A stretch of DNA of 64,000 nt from Rhodococcus_G sp042754225 (GCF_042754225.1 NZ_JBHZAH010000003.1:41233-105232), one strand, 5' to 3'; counted from the stretch's first letter, positions 1 through 13,714 are shown. Notes: a model not told the origin generated them from the letters alone. Translations and numbers: made by a program.

Positions 1-1352
1 CGCACACGAACACGCCCGGCGCGCTGGTCTGCCAGTCGGGACCGCAGGAGAGCGTGCCACGCCCGGTGAGGGTGAGCTCGAGATCGTCGAGCAGCCTGCT
101 GTACTCGACTCCCTCGAATCCGATCGCCAACAGTGCCATGTCACAAGGCAACTCGACCTCCTCGCCGACCGGAGTCACGTGCCTGCGGCCGTCGGCGTCG
201 CGAGTGACCGTCACCTCCGCCAGCACCATCGAGCGGACGTGTCCGTCCTCGTCGCCCAGGAACCGTTGTACCGCAACCTCGTACCGGCGCACTCCACCCT
301 CCGCATGTGCCGGCGAAGTGCGCAGCACCATCGGCCACGACGGCCAGGGCGAGCGCTCGTCGTCGCGAGCGGTCGGCAGCTCAGGGTGGTAGTCGAGCTG
401 GGTCACCGACAGTGCACCCTGCCGGTGCGCGGTGCCGAGGCAGTCCGCCCCGGTGTCACCGCCGCCGATGATCACCACGTGCTTGCCCCTCGCCGTGACC
501 GTGGTGGCGCCGTCGCCCTCGCATTCCTTGTTGGAGAGCACGAGATGCTCCATCGCGAGGTGTATCCCTGCCAGCTCACGGCCCTGCACGGTCGCGTTGT
601 CGCGCGCCCGCAGTGCCCCCACCGCGACCACCACGGCGTCGAACTGGGCCCGCAGCTGCTCCACCGTGACGTCGACGCCGACCTCGCAGTCGGTGACGAA
701 ATGCGTTCCCTCGGCTCGCATCTGACCCAGGCGCCGCTCCACGACCGCCTTCTCGAGCTTGAACTCGGGAATGCCGTAACGCAGCAACCCACCGAGCCGG
801 TCGTCACGTTCGAAGACGGTGACGTCGTGGCCCGCCCGGGTCAACTGCTGGGCCGCCGCCAGGCCCGCCGGCCCGGAACCCACCACCGCGACGGACTTTC
901 CGGTGCTGATCGTCGCCAGCTGCGCCGACACCGTGCCGCCCTCCCAGGCCGCATCGGCGATCGCCTGCTCGATCCGCTTGATCGTCACCGCGCCGCCGGT
1001 GTCGTTCTCGGCGATCGAGAGCACGCACGCCGCCTCACACGGTGCCGGGCACACCCGGCCGGTGAACTCCGGGAAGTTGTTGGTCGCGTGCAGACGGTCA
1101 CCCGCCGCCGTCCACCGGTCCCGCCGGACCAGGTCGTTCCACTCCGGGATCAGATTGCCCAGCGGGCAGCCCGCGGACCCCGAGTGACAGAACGGGATTC
1201 CGCAGTCCATGCAGCGCGTCGCCTGCTCGGCGACCTCGCGGGCCCGTTCCGCCGCCGACTGCGGCGCGGCCACCTCGTGCCAGTCGCGCACCCGTTCGGC
1301 GACCGGCCGCTTGGGCGCCTCCTTCTTGCGGACGTTCAAGAAGCCCTGGGGA

Positions 1353-1360
<8 letters not shown>
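1..1360 (-). CDS. gltD: Glutamate synthase small subunit (GltD), 3' end cut by window edge
   Basis: This is the NADPH-dependent beta subunit of glutamate synthase, which passes electrons from NADPH through FAD and Fe-S centres to GltB in cytosolic ammonium assimilation. The GTG start (peptide VADPQGFLNVRKKEAPKR) overlaps the gltB stop by 8 bases. The N-terminal region carries the cysteine cluster MDCGIPFCHSGSAGCPLGN and then CPAPCEAAC. A dinucleotide-binding GSGPAGLAAA and a second GGGDTG motif follow. About 453 residues are visible. The last ones read APGVFVC, just before the usual (A/C)GD segment, so roughly 30 C-terminal residues lie outside the window. It shares an operon with gltB. Confidence 0.95.
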
Positions 1361-5936
<4,576 letters not shown>

Positions 5937-6035
5937 CTGGGCACCTCCACGTCGGCACGGAATGCCGCCGGTGTGGCGCGCTCGGGCACTGTTCCGGGAA
6001 CCTCGAGGTAACGAGATCCGCCGACTGCCTCACCG

Positions 6036-6067
6036 GGTGTCCGCGGAAGTGCTACTTCGGGGGCACC
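6036..6067 (-). promoter_or_regulatory. Imperfect hairpin in the gltB leader
   Basis: In the 230-base gap upstream of gltB an inverted repeat of about 14-15 bp per arm (GGTG-TCCGCGGAAGT / ACTTCGGGGGCACC on the plus strand) encloses a 3-base loop. It lies about 100 bases upstream of the gltB ATG. A possible minus-strand -10 element, TAGACT, occurs at 6123-6118, which would put the hairpin in the transcribed leader. There is no U-run, so a simple terminator is unlikely. Regulatory function is inferred only. Confidence 0.35.
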
Positions 6068-6166
6068 GGGACGACTCTGCCCGAAGGGATTTCCGAGCGT
6101 CACACTCGGGTGCGCACAGTCTAGCAGGGGTTACGCCGAAGAATAGGGTCGAGACTCGGCCGCGGA

Positions 6167-6784
6167 TCAGCTCCGGAGCGGGCGGCCCTGACCGTCCCGG
6201 ACGCCGCCCGACAGCATGATGATCCCGTCCACGAATGACCACACCCAGATCACCGGGAAGATGACGAATCCGATCAGCAGGAAGGTGGCGAACAGCCCGA
6301 ACCAGAAACCGAGCAGCTGAGCGAGCCCGATGCCGGTGCTGCCGGTGTAGAGACGACCCACGCCGCAGACGCCGACCAACGGCAGCAGCATCTGCAGCAG
6401 TCCCGCCGTCGTCTTCGACTTGTCCGACATCGGCTCGCCCGTCAGCGGGTCTCGGCCGAACGGTGCGCCCGGGTCCGCGCCCGGGTAGCCGTATCCGGGC
6501 GTCGCCGCGAACTGCTGCGGGTACTGCGACGGGTAGCCGGGCTGCGCACCGTACGGCTGGGGCGGCGGGAACTGCGGGGTGCCGTAGGGCTGCCCGGCAC
6601 CCGCTGCCGCGTCGCCCGACGGAGGCGGTGGATAAACCGGGCCGCTGCCGGGCGACCCGTACACCGGACCGGAGGCCTGCGGATACCCGGCGTTCGGGGA
6701 GCCCGTGGCGTGCTCGTCGGCGGTCGGCTCGAACGGCAGACCGTTCTCGATCCGCTTCTGCCAGTCGTCGGTAGGTCCGGTCAC
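6167..6784 (-). CDS. TM2-domain membrane protein with Pro/Gly/Tyr-rich N terminus
   Basis: The 205-residue protein starts at a GTG that overlaps the lgt stop (GTGA). Residues 1-125 or so are low-complexity, rich in Pro, Gly, Gln and Tyr with repeated PYG/GYP units. The C-terminal third (from about KSKTTAGLLQMLLP) has two hydrophobic segments separated by a short turn with GRLYTGSTGIGLAQ, the hallmark of the TM2 domain. The family has no established biochemical function. The position after trpA and lgt suggests cotranscription, not a role in tryptophan synthesis. The transfer from lgt to this gene is translationally coupled. Confidence 0.85.
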   Translation of the reverse strand: MTGPTDDWQKRIENGLPFEPTADEHATGSPNAGYPQASGPVYGSPGSGPVYPPPPSGDAAAGAGQPYGTPQFPPPQPYGAQPGYPSQYPQQFAATPGYGYPGADPGAPFGRDPLTGEPMSDKSKTTAGLLQMLLPLVGVCGVGRLYTGSTGIGLAQLLGFWFGLFATFLLIGFVIFPVIWVWSFVDGIIMLSGGVRDGQGRPLRS

Positions 6785-7776
6785 GTGTTGTCCCCCTGTT
6801 CGGTGGTGCCCTTGTTCGGCGTCCCCGGGTCGGGCGTCGCCACGGCGGGCTCCGCCACGTCGGCGGGCAGCGGGTCCGCCGGATGCTCCGCCAGGTACGT
6901 CTCGCGGGCCTTCCCGATCCGCAGTTCGGCGGGCGTCTCCCGGCCCTTCTTCGCGAGCAGGAAGTAGGCGACCGCGCAGACGAACACGATCACCGAGGTG
7001 AACACGTTGATCCGGATCCCGGCGATGTGCGTCGCGTGGTCGTCGCGCAGGAGCTCGACGACGAACCGGCCGACGCAGTAACCGGCGACGTACAGCGCGA
7101 ACAGGCGTCCGTGCCCGATCCGGAATCGCCGGTCCACCCAGACCAGCAGCACGACGATCAACAGGTTCCAGACCAGCTCGTACAGGAAGGTCGGGTGCAC
7201 GACCCGCTCGACCACCCCGGTCGAGGTGCCGTTCAGCATGTCGACGCGGCCCGCGGAGTTGACCCGCTCGTAGATCTCGAGTCCCCACGGCACCGTCGTC
7301 TCGCGGCCGTAGAGCTCCTGGTTGAAGTAGTTGCCGATGCGCCCGATCGCCTGGGCCAGCAGGATCGCGGGCGCGATCGCGTCGCCGAGGGCCGCCACCG
7401 ACACCCCGAGCCGGCGGCAGCCGATCCAGGCACCGACGCCGCCGAGCAGCACCGCCCCCCAGATGCCGAGGCCGCCCTGCCAGATCTTCAACGCGTCGGC
7501 GGGATGCCCGCCCTCGCCGAAGTAGGTGGTCCAGTCGGTGGCCACGTGGTAGAGCCGGCCGCCGATCAGGCCGAACGGGACCGCCCAGATCGCGACGTCG
7601 AGGACCGTGCCCTTCTCCCCACCGCGCGCGACCCACCGGCGGTCGCCCCACACGATGGCCACGACGATGCCGACGATGATGAAGAAGGCGTAGGCGCGCA
7701 GCGGGACCGGGCCGATGCTCCACACGCCCTGCGGCGGGCTCGGAATGTACGCCAGGATGTCGGCAGTCGGGGTCAC
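6781..7776 (-). CDS. lgt: Prolipoprotein diacylglyceryl transferase (Lgt)
   Basis: Integral membrane enzyme that attaches diacylglycerol from phosphatidylglycerol to the lipobox cysteine of prelipoproteins. At 331 residues it is longer than the E. coli enzyme because of a charged C-terminal tail (after about residue 265), common in actinobacteria. The Lgt signature GRIGNYFNQELYGR is at residues 145-158, and several hydrophobic segments flank it (AFFIIVGIVVAIVWG, IWGAVLLGGVGAWIG). The GTG start overlaps the trpA stop by 4 bases. Placement directly behind trpA is the usual arrangement in Mycobacteriales. Confidence 0.95.
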   Translation of the reverse strand: MTPTADILAYIPSPPQGVWSIGPVPLRAYAFFIIVGIVVAIVWGDRRWVARGGEKGTVLDVAIWAVPFGLIGGRLYHVATDWTTYFGEGGHPADALKIWQGGLGIWGAVLLGGVGAWIGCRRLGVSVAALGDAIAPAILLAQAIGRIGNYFNQELYGRETTVPWGLEIYERVNSAGRVDMLNGTSTGVVERVVHPTFLYELVWNLLIVVLLVWVDRRFRIGHGRLFALYVAGYCVGRFVVELLRDDHATHIAGIRINVFTSVIVFVCAVAYFLLAKKGRETPAELRIGKARETYLAEHPADPLPADVAEPAVATPDPGTPNKGTTEQGDNT

Positions 7777-8579
7777 GACGCCACGGTAGCCGAGCGGACT
7801 CCGGCGGCGAGTTCGGTGGTGATCGCCCGCAACGCCTCCGGGCCCTCGGCGACGGCGGTGACCAGTGCGGATCCCACGATGACGGCGTCCGCGTAGGCAC
7901 CGATCTCGGCGGCCTGTGCGCCCGACTTGACGCCAAGGCCGACGCCGACCGGGATGTCGGAGTGCGTGCGCACCCGGGCGACCAGTTCCGGCGCCATGTT
8001 GGACACGGCCGCGCGGGCGCCGGTGACGCCCATCGTCGACGTCGCGTAAACGAAACCGCGGCACGAGTCGACGGTCATCGCGAGGCGCTCGGCGGTCGAG
8101 GACGGCGCGACCAGGAAGATCCGGTCCAGGCCGTGCTTGTCGGACGCGGCGATCCACTCGGCGGCCTCGTCGGGGATCAGGTCCGGGGTGATGATGCCGA
8201 GGCCGCCGGCGGCGGCGAGGTCACGCGCGAAGTTGTCGATGCCGTACTTGAGGACGAGGTTCCAGTAGGTCATCACGACCGCCTTGCCGCCCGCCTTCGA
8301 GATGGCCTCGACGACGGTGAACACGTCCCGCACGCGGAAGCCCGCGGTCAGCGCCTCGTCGGCGGCGGCCTGGATGGTCGGGCCGTCCATCACCGGATCG
8401 CTGTACGGGATGCCGACCTCGATCAGGTCGCACCCGGCCTCGACCAGCGTCTCGAACGCCTCGATCGACCGGGGCAGGTCGGGGTACCCGGCGGGCAGGT
8501 AGCCGACCAGCGCGGCCCGGTTCTCCGCCCGGCACTGCGCGAAGAGGTCGCCCAGCCGGGACTGCTGCTGTTCACTCAT
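7773..8579 (-). CDS. trpA: Tryptophan synthase alpha chain
   Basis: Converts indole-3-glycerol phosphate to indole and glyceraldehyde 3-phosphate, passing indole to TrpB. The 268-residue TIM barrel has the signature DLIEVGIPYSDPVMDGPTIQ containing the catalytic Glu/Asp pair, and the C-terminal phosphate-binding loop PVGVGLGVKSG. The ATG chosen overlaps the trpB stop as ATGA. An upstream in-frame start would run into trpB and gives no homologous sequence. Confidence 0.97.
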   Translation of the reverse strand: MSEQQQSRLGDLFAQCRAENRAALVGYLPAGYPDLPRSIEAFETLVEAGCDLIEVGIPYSDPVMDGPTIQAAADEALTAGFRVRDVFTVVEAISKAGGKAVVMTYWNLVLKYGIDNFARDLAAAGGLGIITPDLIPDEAAEWIAASDKHGLDRIFLVAPSSTAERLAMTVDSCRGFVYATSTMGVTGARAAVSNMAPELVARVRTHSDIPVGVGLGVKSGAQAAEIGAYADAVIVGSALVTAVAEGPEALRAITTELAAGVRSATVAS

Positions 8580-9886
8580 TTCGAGGCTACCTCCGTAGCA
8601 GTGGCATCGGTGTCGTCGTCGGGGAAGAGGCCGAACCACTTCGCGGCGGTGTCGACGTCCTTGTCACCGCGACCGGAGATGTTCACCAGCACGATCGCGC
8701 CCTCACCGAGCTCCTGGCCGAGCTTCAGCGCGCCGGCGAGCGCGTGCGCGGACTCGATCGCCGGGATGATGCCCTCGCGGCGGCTGAGCAGGGCGAGCGC
8801 GTCCATCGCCTCGGTGTCGGTCACTGCCCGGTACTCGGCGCGGCCGATGTCCTTGAGGTGCGAGTGCTCGGGACCGACACCCGGGTAGTCGAGGCCGGCG
8901 GAGATCGAGTGGGACTCGATGGTCTGGCCGTCCTCGTCCTGCAGCAGGTACGAGTAGGCGCCGTGCAGTGCGCCCGGCGTGCCGCCCCCGATGGTCGCGG
9001 CGTGCCTACCGGTCTCGACGCCGTCACCGCCGGCCTCGAGGCCCACCAGACGCACCGACGGGTCGTCGATGAAGGCGTGGAAGATCCCGATGGCGTTGGA
9101 GCCGCCACCGACGCAGGCCGCGACCGCGTCGGGCAGCCTGCCGGTGTGCGCGAGCACCTGTGCCCTCGCCTCGAGCCCGATGATGCGCTGGAAGTCGCGC
9201 ACCATCACCGGGAACGGATGCGGGCCGGCCGCCGTGCCGAAGCAGTAATAGGTGTTGTGCGCGTTGGTGACCCAGTCGCGCAGCGCCTCGTTGATGGCGT
9301 CCTTGAGGGTCGCCGACCCGGTGATCGCGGGGATCACCTCGGCGCCGAGCAGCCGCATCCGCGCGACGTTGAGCGCCTGCCGCTTGGTGTCGACTTCGCC
9401 CATGTACACGACACATTCGAGGCCGAGCAGCGCGCAGGCGGTGGCGGTGGCGACGCCGTGCTGGCCGGCCCCGGTCTCCGCGATCACCCGGGTCTTGCCC
9501 ATCCGCTTGGCGAGCAACGCCTGACCGAGAACGTTGTTGATCTTGTGAGAACCCGTGTGGTTCAGGTCTTCCCGCTTGAGCAGCAGTCGCGCGCCGCCGG
9601 CGAACTCACTCAGCCGGGTGGCCTCGTACACCGGCGACGGACGGCCTGTGTAGTCGCGCTGCAGGCGGTCGAGTTCGGCGAGGAAGGCGTCGTCTCCGCG
9701 GGCCTTGTCGTACTCGGCCGTGACCTCCTCGATCACCGCCATCAGCGCCTCGGGAACATACCGGCCGCCGTAGACACCGAAGTGGCCGCCCTGGTCGGGC
9801 TCGTGGGCGCTGCGCTCGGTGACGCCCGCGCTCATGCGGGGAAGGCCGCGGCCTTTGGCGGAAAGTACGGGATCGTCTGTGCTCAC
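8576..9886 (-). CDS. trpB: Tryptophan synthase beta chain
   Basis: PLP enzyme that condenses indole with L-serine to give tryptophan. It has 436 residues, including a non-conserved N-terminal extension of about 30 residues before GHFGVYGGRYVPEALM. PLP-binding Lys115 lies in NHTGSHKINNVLGQ. The phosphate-binding region CVGGGSNAIG and the substrate loop AETGAGQHGVA are intact. It overlaps trpA and lies 64 bases behind trpC. Confidence 0.97.
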   Translation of the reverse strand: MSTDDPVLSAKGRGLPRMSAGVTERSAHEPDQGGHFGVYGGRYVPEALMAVIEEVTAEYDKARGDDAFLAELDRLQRDYTGRPSPVYEATRLSEFAGGARLLLKREDLNHTGSHKINNVLGQALLAKRMGKTRVIAETGAGQHGVATATACALLGLECVVYMGEVDTKRQALNVARMRLLGAEVIPAITGSATLKDAINEALRDWVTNAHNTYYCFGTAAGPHPFPVMVRDFQRIIGLEARAQVLAHTGRLPDAVAACVGGGSNAIGIFHAFIDDPSVRLVGLEAGGDGVETGRHAATIGGGTPGALHGAYSYLLQDEDGQTIESHSISAGLDYPGVGPEHSHLKDIGRAEYRAVTDTEAMDALALLSRREGIIPAIESAHALAGALKLGQELGEGAIVLVNISGRGDKDVDTAAKWFGLFPDDDTDATATEVASK

Positions 9887-9950
9887 CTGTACCAGTCTGC
9901 CTTAGTCGCCGCGGTCGGACGCACCTCGGGTCCGACCGCAGGCGGACGGG

Positions 9951-10760
9951 TCAGCGAGCGGGCTTCGGGCAGGACGGATGCGCCCCGGCCGCGACGAGAT
10001 CCTTGACGGCCGTGCGCGGATCGCCGCTGGTGACCAGCCCCTCACCGACGAGTACCGCGTCGGCGCCCGCACCCGCGTAGGCGAGCAGGTCGGCGGTCCC
10101 CCGCACGCCCGACTCGGCGATCTTCACGACGTTGGTCGGCAGTCCCGGCGCGATCCGGCCGAAGGTGTCGCGGTCCACCTCGAGGGTCTTGAGGTTGCGG
10201 GCGTTGATGCCGATCACGCTGGCGCCGGCCTCGAGCGCACGGTTCGCCTCCTCCTCGGTGTGCACCTCCACCAGGGCGGTCATGCCGAGCGACTCGGTGC
10301 GGTCGAGCAGCGAGCTCAGGGTGTTCTGCTCGAGGGCCGCGACGATCAGCAGGATCACGTCGGCACCGTGCGCACGGGCCTCGTGGATCTGGTACGGACC
10401 GACGATGAAGTCCTTGCGCAGCACCGGGATTCGGACAGCGGCACGCACCGCGTCGAGGTCGGCCAACGAACCGTGGAAGCGGCGCTCCTCGGTGAGGACG
10501 CTGATCACGCGCGCCCCGCCCTGCTCGTAGGCGAGGGCGAGTTCGGCCGGGTCCGCGATGGCGGAGAGCTCGCCCTTGGACGGGCTCGCACGCTTGACCT
10601 CGGCGATCACGCCGATACCCGGGGAGCGCAACGCCGCAGCGGCGTCGAGTGCAGCGGGAGCGGCGGCGGCCGCGGCCTTGACGGCGGCGAAGTCGACCAC
10701 GGATTCGCGGGCGGCGACGTCGGCGCGGACCCCGTCGAGAATCGAATCGAGAACAGTCAT
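9951..10760 (-). CDS. trpC: Indole-3-glycerol phosphate synthase
   Basis: Closes the indole ring from CdRP in the fourth step of tryptophan synthesis. The 269-residue barrel starts MTVLDSILDGVRADVA and contains the family motif EVKRASPSKG with the catalytic Lys, then VLRKDFIVG and the phosphate-binding ESGVRG near the C terminus. The start at 10760 was chosen because the sequence upstream of this ATG is not conserved-looking. It is a stand-alone TrpC without a TrpF domain. The missing PRA-isomerase activity is expected from the PriA-type HisA encoded at 28150-28884. Confidence 0.97.
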   Translation of the reverse strand: MTVLDSILDGVRADVAARESVVDFAAVKAAAAAAPAALDAAAALRSPGIGVIAEVKRASPSKGELSAIADPAELALAYEQGGARVISVLTEERRFHGSLADLDAVRAAVRIPVLRKDFIVGPYQIHEARAHGADVILLIVAALEQNTLSSLLDRTESLGMTALVEVHTEEEANRALEAGASVIGINARNLKTLEVDRDTFGRIAPGLPTNVVKIAESGVRGTADLLAYAGAGADAVLVGEGLVTSGDPRTAVKDLVAAGAHPSCPKPAR

Positions 10761-10844
10761 CGCGTCCCGAGTCCTTTCTGGGCTGGCGGCCGATGTGAGG
10801 AACCTCATCGGATTCGTAAAGCGTAGAGGGCGCCCCGGTCTTGA

Positions 10845-11549
10845 CTAACGCCGGGTGTCTGTGTCACCGGCGTCGCCGGGGTTTGCCTGGTCCGGCGACT
10901 GCTCCTCGGTGGGGTCCTCCCCCGCGTCGAGCGCATCCCAGAGCTCTCGTTGGCTCTGCGGTTCCCCGGAGCTTGCGCTGCCGCGCTTGCTCGCCTCCTC
11001 GCGACGAGCGGCCGGCGCCGCGTACTTCGACGACAACCCGGCGCTGACCGACGCCTTCCGGACCAGCGCCACCGCGGCCGCCAGCGCGAACACCGCACCC
11101 AGCAGGGCCAGGACCGCCGGCGCGGGGTGCGTCGCGGTGCCGGTGACCTCGGCGCGGGCCGGCAACTCGGCGAGCCGTCCGGCCTTGTCGTTGTCGGCAC
11201 CCTCGATCAGCAGCGTCACCGCGGGAATCGCCGCGGCGACCGCCACCGCCGCGACCAGCACACCCACCACCCGCAGCGCCCAGCCCCGCACGGCGAACGA
11301 GGCCGCGATCGCCGCGAGCAGCGTCAGCGCGAGCGGAGTGGTCGCGGCCGCCCAGGTACCGCCGATGAGCGCGGTGCTGCGCGCGTCGCCGAGCCCGTCG
11401 AAGGAGTCCACCCGCACCCACGTCATCCGGGAGGACGCCCACAGGCACAGCGCGGCGGCCGCGAGCAGCAGGGCGGGCAGCGCCGCGGCCCGCGCGGACC
11501 GTCGGGCGGGCGGGGCGGCGGCGTCGCCGGTGGGCGTCCCCTCACTCAT
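10845..11549 (-). CDS. Tryptophan-operon associated membrane protein (Trp_oprn_chp family)
   Basis: 234-residue membrane protein between trpE and trpC, where Mycobacteriales carry a family of Trp-associated membrane proteins of unknown function. The first hydrophobic segment (AALPALLLAAAALCLWASS) is followed by an extracytoplasmic stretch MTWVRVDSFDGLG, characteristic of the family. Three more hydrophobic segments lie around residues 75-105, 108-130 and 155-180. The last 55 residues are hydrophilic, acidic and low-complexity (SGEPQSQRELWDALDAGEDP). The ATG overlaps the trpE stop by 8 bases, implying coupled translation. A role in tryptophan or precursor transport is only a guess. Confidence 0.85.
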   Translation of the reverse strand: MSEGTPTGDAAAPPARRSARAAALPALLLAAAALCLWASSRMTWVRVDSFDGLGDARSTALIGGTWAAATTPLALTLLAAIAASFAVRGWALRVVGVLVAAVAVAAAIPAVTLLIEGADNDKAGRLAELPARAEVTGTATHPAPAVLALLGAVFALAAAVALVRKASVSAGLSSKYAAPAARREEASKRGSASSGEPQSQRELWDALDAGEDPTEEQSPDQANPGDAGDTDTRR

Positions 11550-13116
11550 CGGCACCTCCCAGGGTCCTGAGCGTGCCCGCCGCCGCGATCGCGCTGAGCA
11601 CCGCCATGGCCTTGTTACGCGCCTCGGTGTCCTCGTACACGGGGTCCGAGTCCGCGACGATCCCGGCGCCCGCCTGCACGTAGGCGGTGCCGTCCTTGAC
11701 CAGTGCGGACCGGATGGCGATGGCGGTGTCGGCGTCACCGGCGAAGTCGAGGTACCCGACGATGCCGCCGTAGATGCCGCGCCGGGTCGGTTCGAGTTCG
11801 TCGATCAGTTCCATGGCCCGAACCTTCGGCGCGCCGGAGAGGGTGCCGGCGGGGAAGCACGCGGTGACCGCGTCGAGCGCGTGCCTGCCCTCCGCGAGCC
11901 GCCCGGTGACCGTGGAGACCAGATGCATGACGTGGCTGTAGCGCTCGACGTGCCGGTAGTCGTGCACCTTGACGGTGCCCGGCTCGCAGACCCGGCCGAG
12001 GTCGTTGCGCCCGAGGTCCACCAGCATCAGGTGCTCGGAGTTCTCCTTCTCGTCCGCGATCAGGTCCTTCTCGAGCAGCAGGTCGTCCTCCTCGCTGGCC
12101 CCGCGCCAGCGGGTGCCCGCGATCGGGTGGGTGGTCGCGACCCCCTCCTTGACCGTGACCAGCGACTCGGGGCTCGACCCGACGATGGTGAATGCGATCC
12201 CGCCGTGGCCGTCAGGGACGTTGACCAGGTACATGTACGGGCTCGGGTTGGATGCGCGCAGCATCCGGTAGATGTCGAACGGGTGCGCGTCGGTGTCCAT
12301 CTCGAACCGCTGCGAGAGCACCACCTGAAATGCTTCGCCGGCCTCGATCTCGCCGATCAGCGTGCGCACGTCGGCACCGAACGACTCGGTGGTGCGCTGA
12401 CGCCGGTACTCGGGTGCCGGCTTGCCGAAGGTGGACACCGTGGACGGCGACGACGCACTCAAGGCCGCGGTCATGGCGTCGAGGCGGGCGACGGCGTCGT
12501 CGTACGCCTCGTCGACGTGCTCGTCGGTGCCGTTCCAGTTGACCGCGTTCGCGATCAGGGTGATCGCGCCCTCGTGGTGGTCGACGGCGGCCAGGTCGGT
12601 GGCCAGCAGCATCACCATCTCGGGGACCTGCAGGTCGTCGACCGCGTTGCTGGGCAGTCGTTCGAGCCTGCGCACGATGTCGTAGCCCATGAACCCGACC
12701 ATGCCGCCGGTGAGCGGCGGCAGGTCGGGCAGTCGCTCGCTGCGCAGAAGTTCGAGGGTCTGCCCGAGCGCCTGAATCGGGTCGCCACCCGCGGGGACGC
12801 CTGCGGGGACGTTGCCCTGCCAGCCGGCCTCGCCGTCCACGACCGTGAGCGCGGCCGGGCTGCCGGCGCCGATGAACGACCATCGCGACCAGGACCGGCC
12901 GTTCTCGGCCGACTCGAGCAGGAAGGTTCCCGGCCGGTCGGCCGCCAGCTTCCGATACGCCGAGAGCGGAGTCTCTGAGTCCGCCAACACCTTTCGGGTC
13001 ACCGGGACGACGCGATGGTCGGCCGCCAGGGAGCGGAACTGTTCCCTGGTGGTGGTGGACTCGCTCGCGTCGACGACAGCGGTTGCGGAGGGGACGGAGG
13101 TTGACTCGCCGGACAT
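11542..13116 (-). CDS. trpE: Anthranilate synthase component I
   Basis: Makes anthranilate from chorismate using ammonia from TrpG, which is not encoded in this window. With the ATG at 13116 (MSGESTSVPS) the protein has 524 residues, typical for TrpE. The feedback-inhibition motif LLES is present in GTFLLESAENG. The chorismate-binding C-terminal domain includes AGTLSGAPKVRAMELIDELE and GGIVGYLDFAGDADTAI. Longer in-frame starts would be encoded by the 32-bp tandem repeats upstream and are unlikely. It is the first gene of a trpE-(membrane protein)-trpC-B-A-lgt operon. No leader peptide with Trp codons was found upstream. Confidence 0.96.
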   Translation of the reverse strand: MSGESTSVPSATAVVDASESTTTREQFRSLAADHRVVPVTRKVLADSETPLSAYRKLAADRPGTFLLESAENGRSWSRWSFIGAGSPAALTVVDGEAGWQGNVPAGVPAGGDPIQALGQTLELLRSERLPDLPPLTGGMVGFMGYDIVRRLERLPSNAVDDLQVPEMVMLLATDLAAVDHHEGAITLIANAVNWNGTDEHVDEAYDDAVARLDAMTAALSASSPSTVSTFGKPAPEYRRQRTTESFGADVRTLIGEIEAGEAFQVVLSQRFEMDTDAHPFDIYRMLRASNPSPYMYLVNVPDGHGGIAFTIVGSSPESLVTVKEGVATTHPIAGTRWRGASEEDDLLLEKDLIADEKENSEHLMLVDLGRNDLGRVCEPGTVKVHDYRHVERYSHVMHLVSTVTGRLAEGRHALDAVTACFPAGTLSGAPKVRAMELIDELEPTRRGIYGGIVGYLDFAGDADTAIAIRSALVKDGTAYVQAGAGIVADSDPVYEDTEARNKAMAVLSAIAAAGTLRTLGGADE

Positions 13117-13130
13117 GGCACCCATCATCC

Positions 13131-13226
13131 CAGGAGCGGAGCCTGCGCAGCGACCGGGTGCACAGGAGCGGAGCCTGCGCAGCGACCGGGTGCACAGGAG
13201 CGGAGCCTGCGCAGCGACCGGGTGCT
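13131..13226. repeat. Three tandem copies of a 32-bp GC-rich unit
   Basis: Three essentially identical units beginning CAGGAGCGGAGCCTGCGCAG and continuing CGACCGGGTGCA start at 13131, 13163 and 13195. They fill most of the 139-base gap between the divergent trpE and peroxiredoxin genes. Each unit has an internal partial symmetry (GGAGCGGAGCCTGCGCAGC). The copies abut with no spacers, so this is not a CRISPR. They must overlap or flank both promoters. Confidence 0.9.
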
Positions 13227-13255
13227 GTGGCACGACGGCCGGTAGCCTCGTCGCA

Positions 13256-13711
13256 ATGGAAACCGGTCAGCTCGCTCCCGACTTCTCGCTTCCCGACCAG
13301 GACGGCACGGTCCGGACGCTGAGCGAACTCGTCGCCGACGGTCCGTTGGTGCTGTTCTTCTACCCGGCGGCGTTCACTCCGGTGTGCACCGCGGAGGCCT
13401 GCCACTTCCGCGACCTGGCCTCGGAGTTCGCGGCGGTGGGCGCCTCACGGGCGGGCATCTCCACCGACAAGGTCGACAAGCAGGCCTCGTTCGCCGCCGC
13501 GAAGTCGTTCGACTATCCACTGCTGTCCGACGAGTCGGGCGCGGTCGCCGAGCAGTTCGGGGTGCGGCGCGGGCTGCTGTCGAAGCTGTCGCCGGTCAAG
13601 CGCACCACCTTCGTCATCGGCACCGACCGGACCGTCCTCAAGGTGATCGCCAGCGAACTGCGCGCGAACACGCATGCCGACCAGGCGCTCGAGTTCCTGC
13701 GCGAGCGCTGA
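13256..13711 (+). CDS. bcp: Bcp/PrxQ-type thiol peroxiredoxin
   Basis: Cytosolic peroxidase that reduces H2O2 and organic hydroperoxides with thioredoxin-like donors. The 151-residue protein shows the peroxiredoxin active site FFYPAAFTPVCTAEAC. The peroxidatic Cys is in the TPVC context, with a second Cys five residues later, the C-x4-C arrangement of the PrxQ/BCP subgroup. The start METGQLAPDFSLPDQDG fits the family N terminus. It is divergent from trpE, the same neighbourhood as bcpB/trpE in M. tuberculosis as I recall it. Confidence 0.93.
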   Translation: METGQLAPDFSLPDQDGTVRTLSELVADGPLVLFFYPAAFTPVCTAEACHFRDLASEFAAVGASRAGISTDKVDKQASFAAAKSFDYPLLSDESGAVAEQFGVRRGLLSKLSPVKRTTFVIGTDRTVLKVIASELRANTHADQALEFLRER

Positions 13712-13714
13712 CGC

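Noticed and set aside
13131..13226. Possible CRISPR array
   Set aside because: The 32-bp units are directly contiguous, with no unique spacers and no cas genes in the window.
13117..13255. Trp attenuator/leader peptide upstream of trpE
   Set aside because: No short ORF with adjacent Trp codons and no terminator-antiterminator pair were found; the gap is mostly the tandem repeat.
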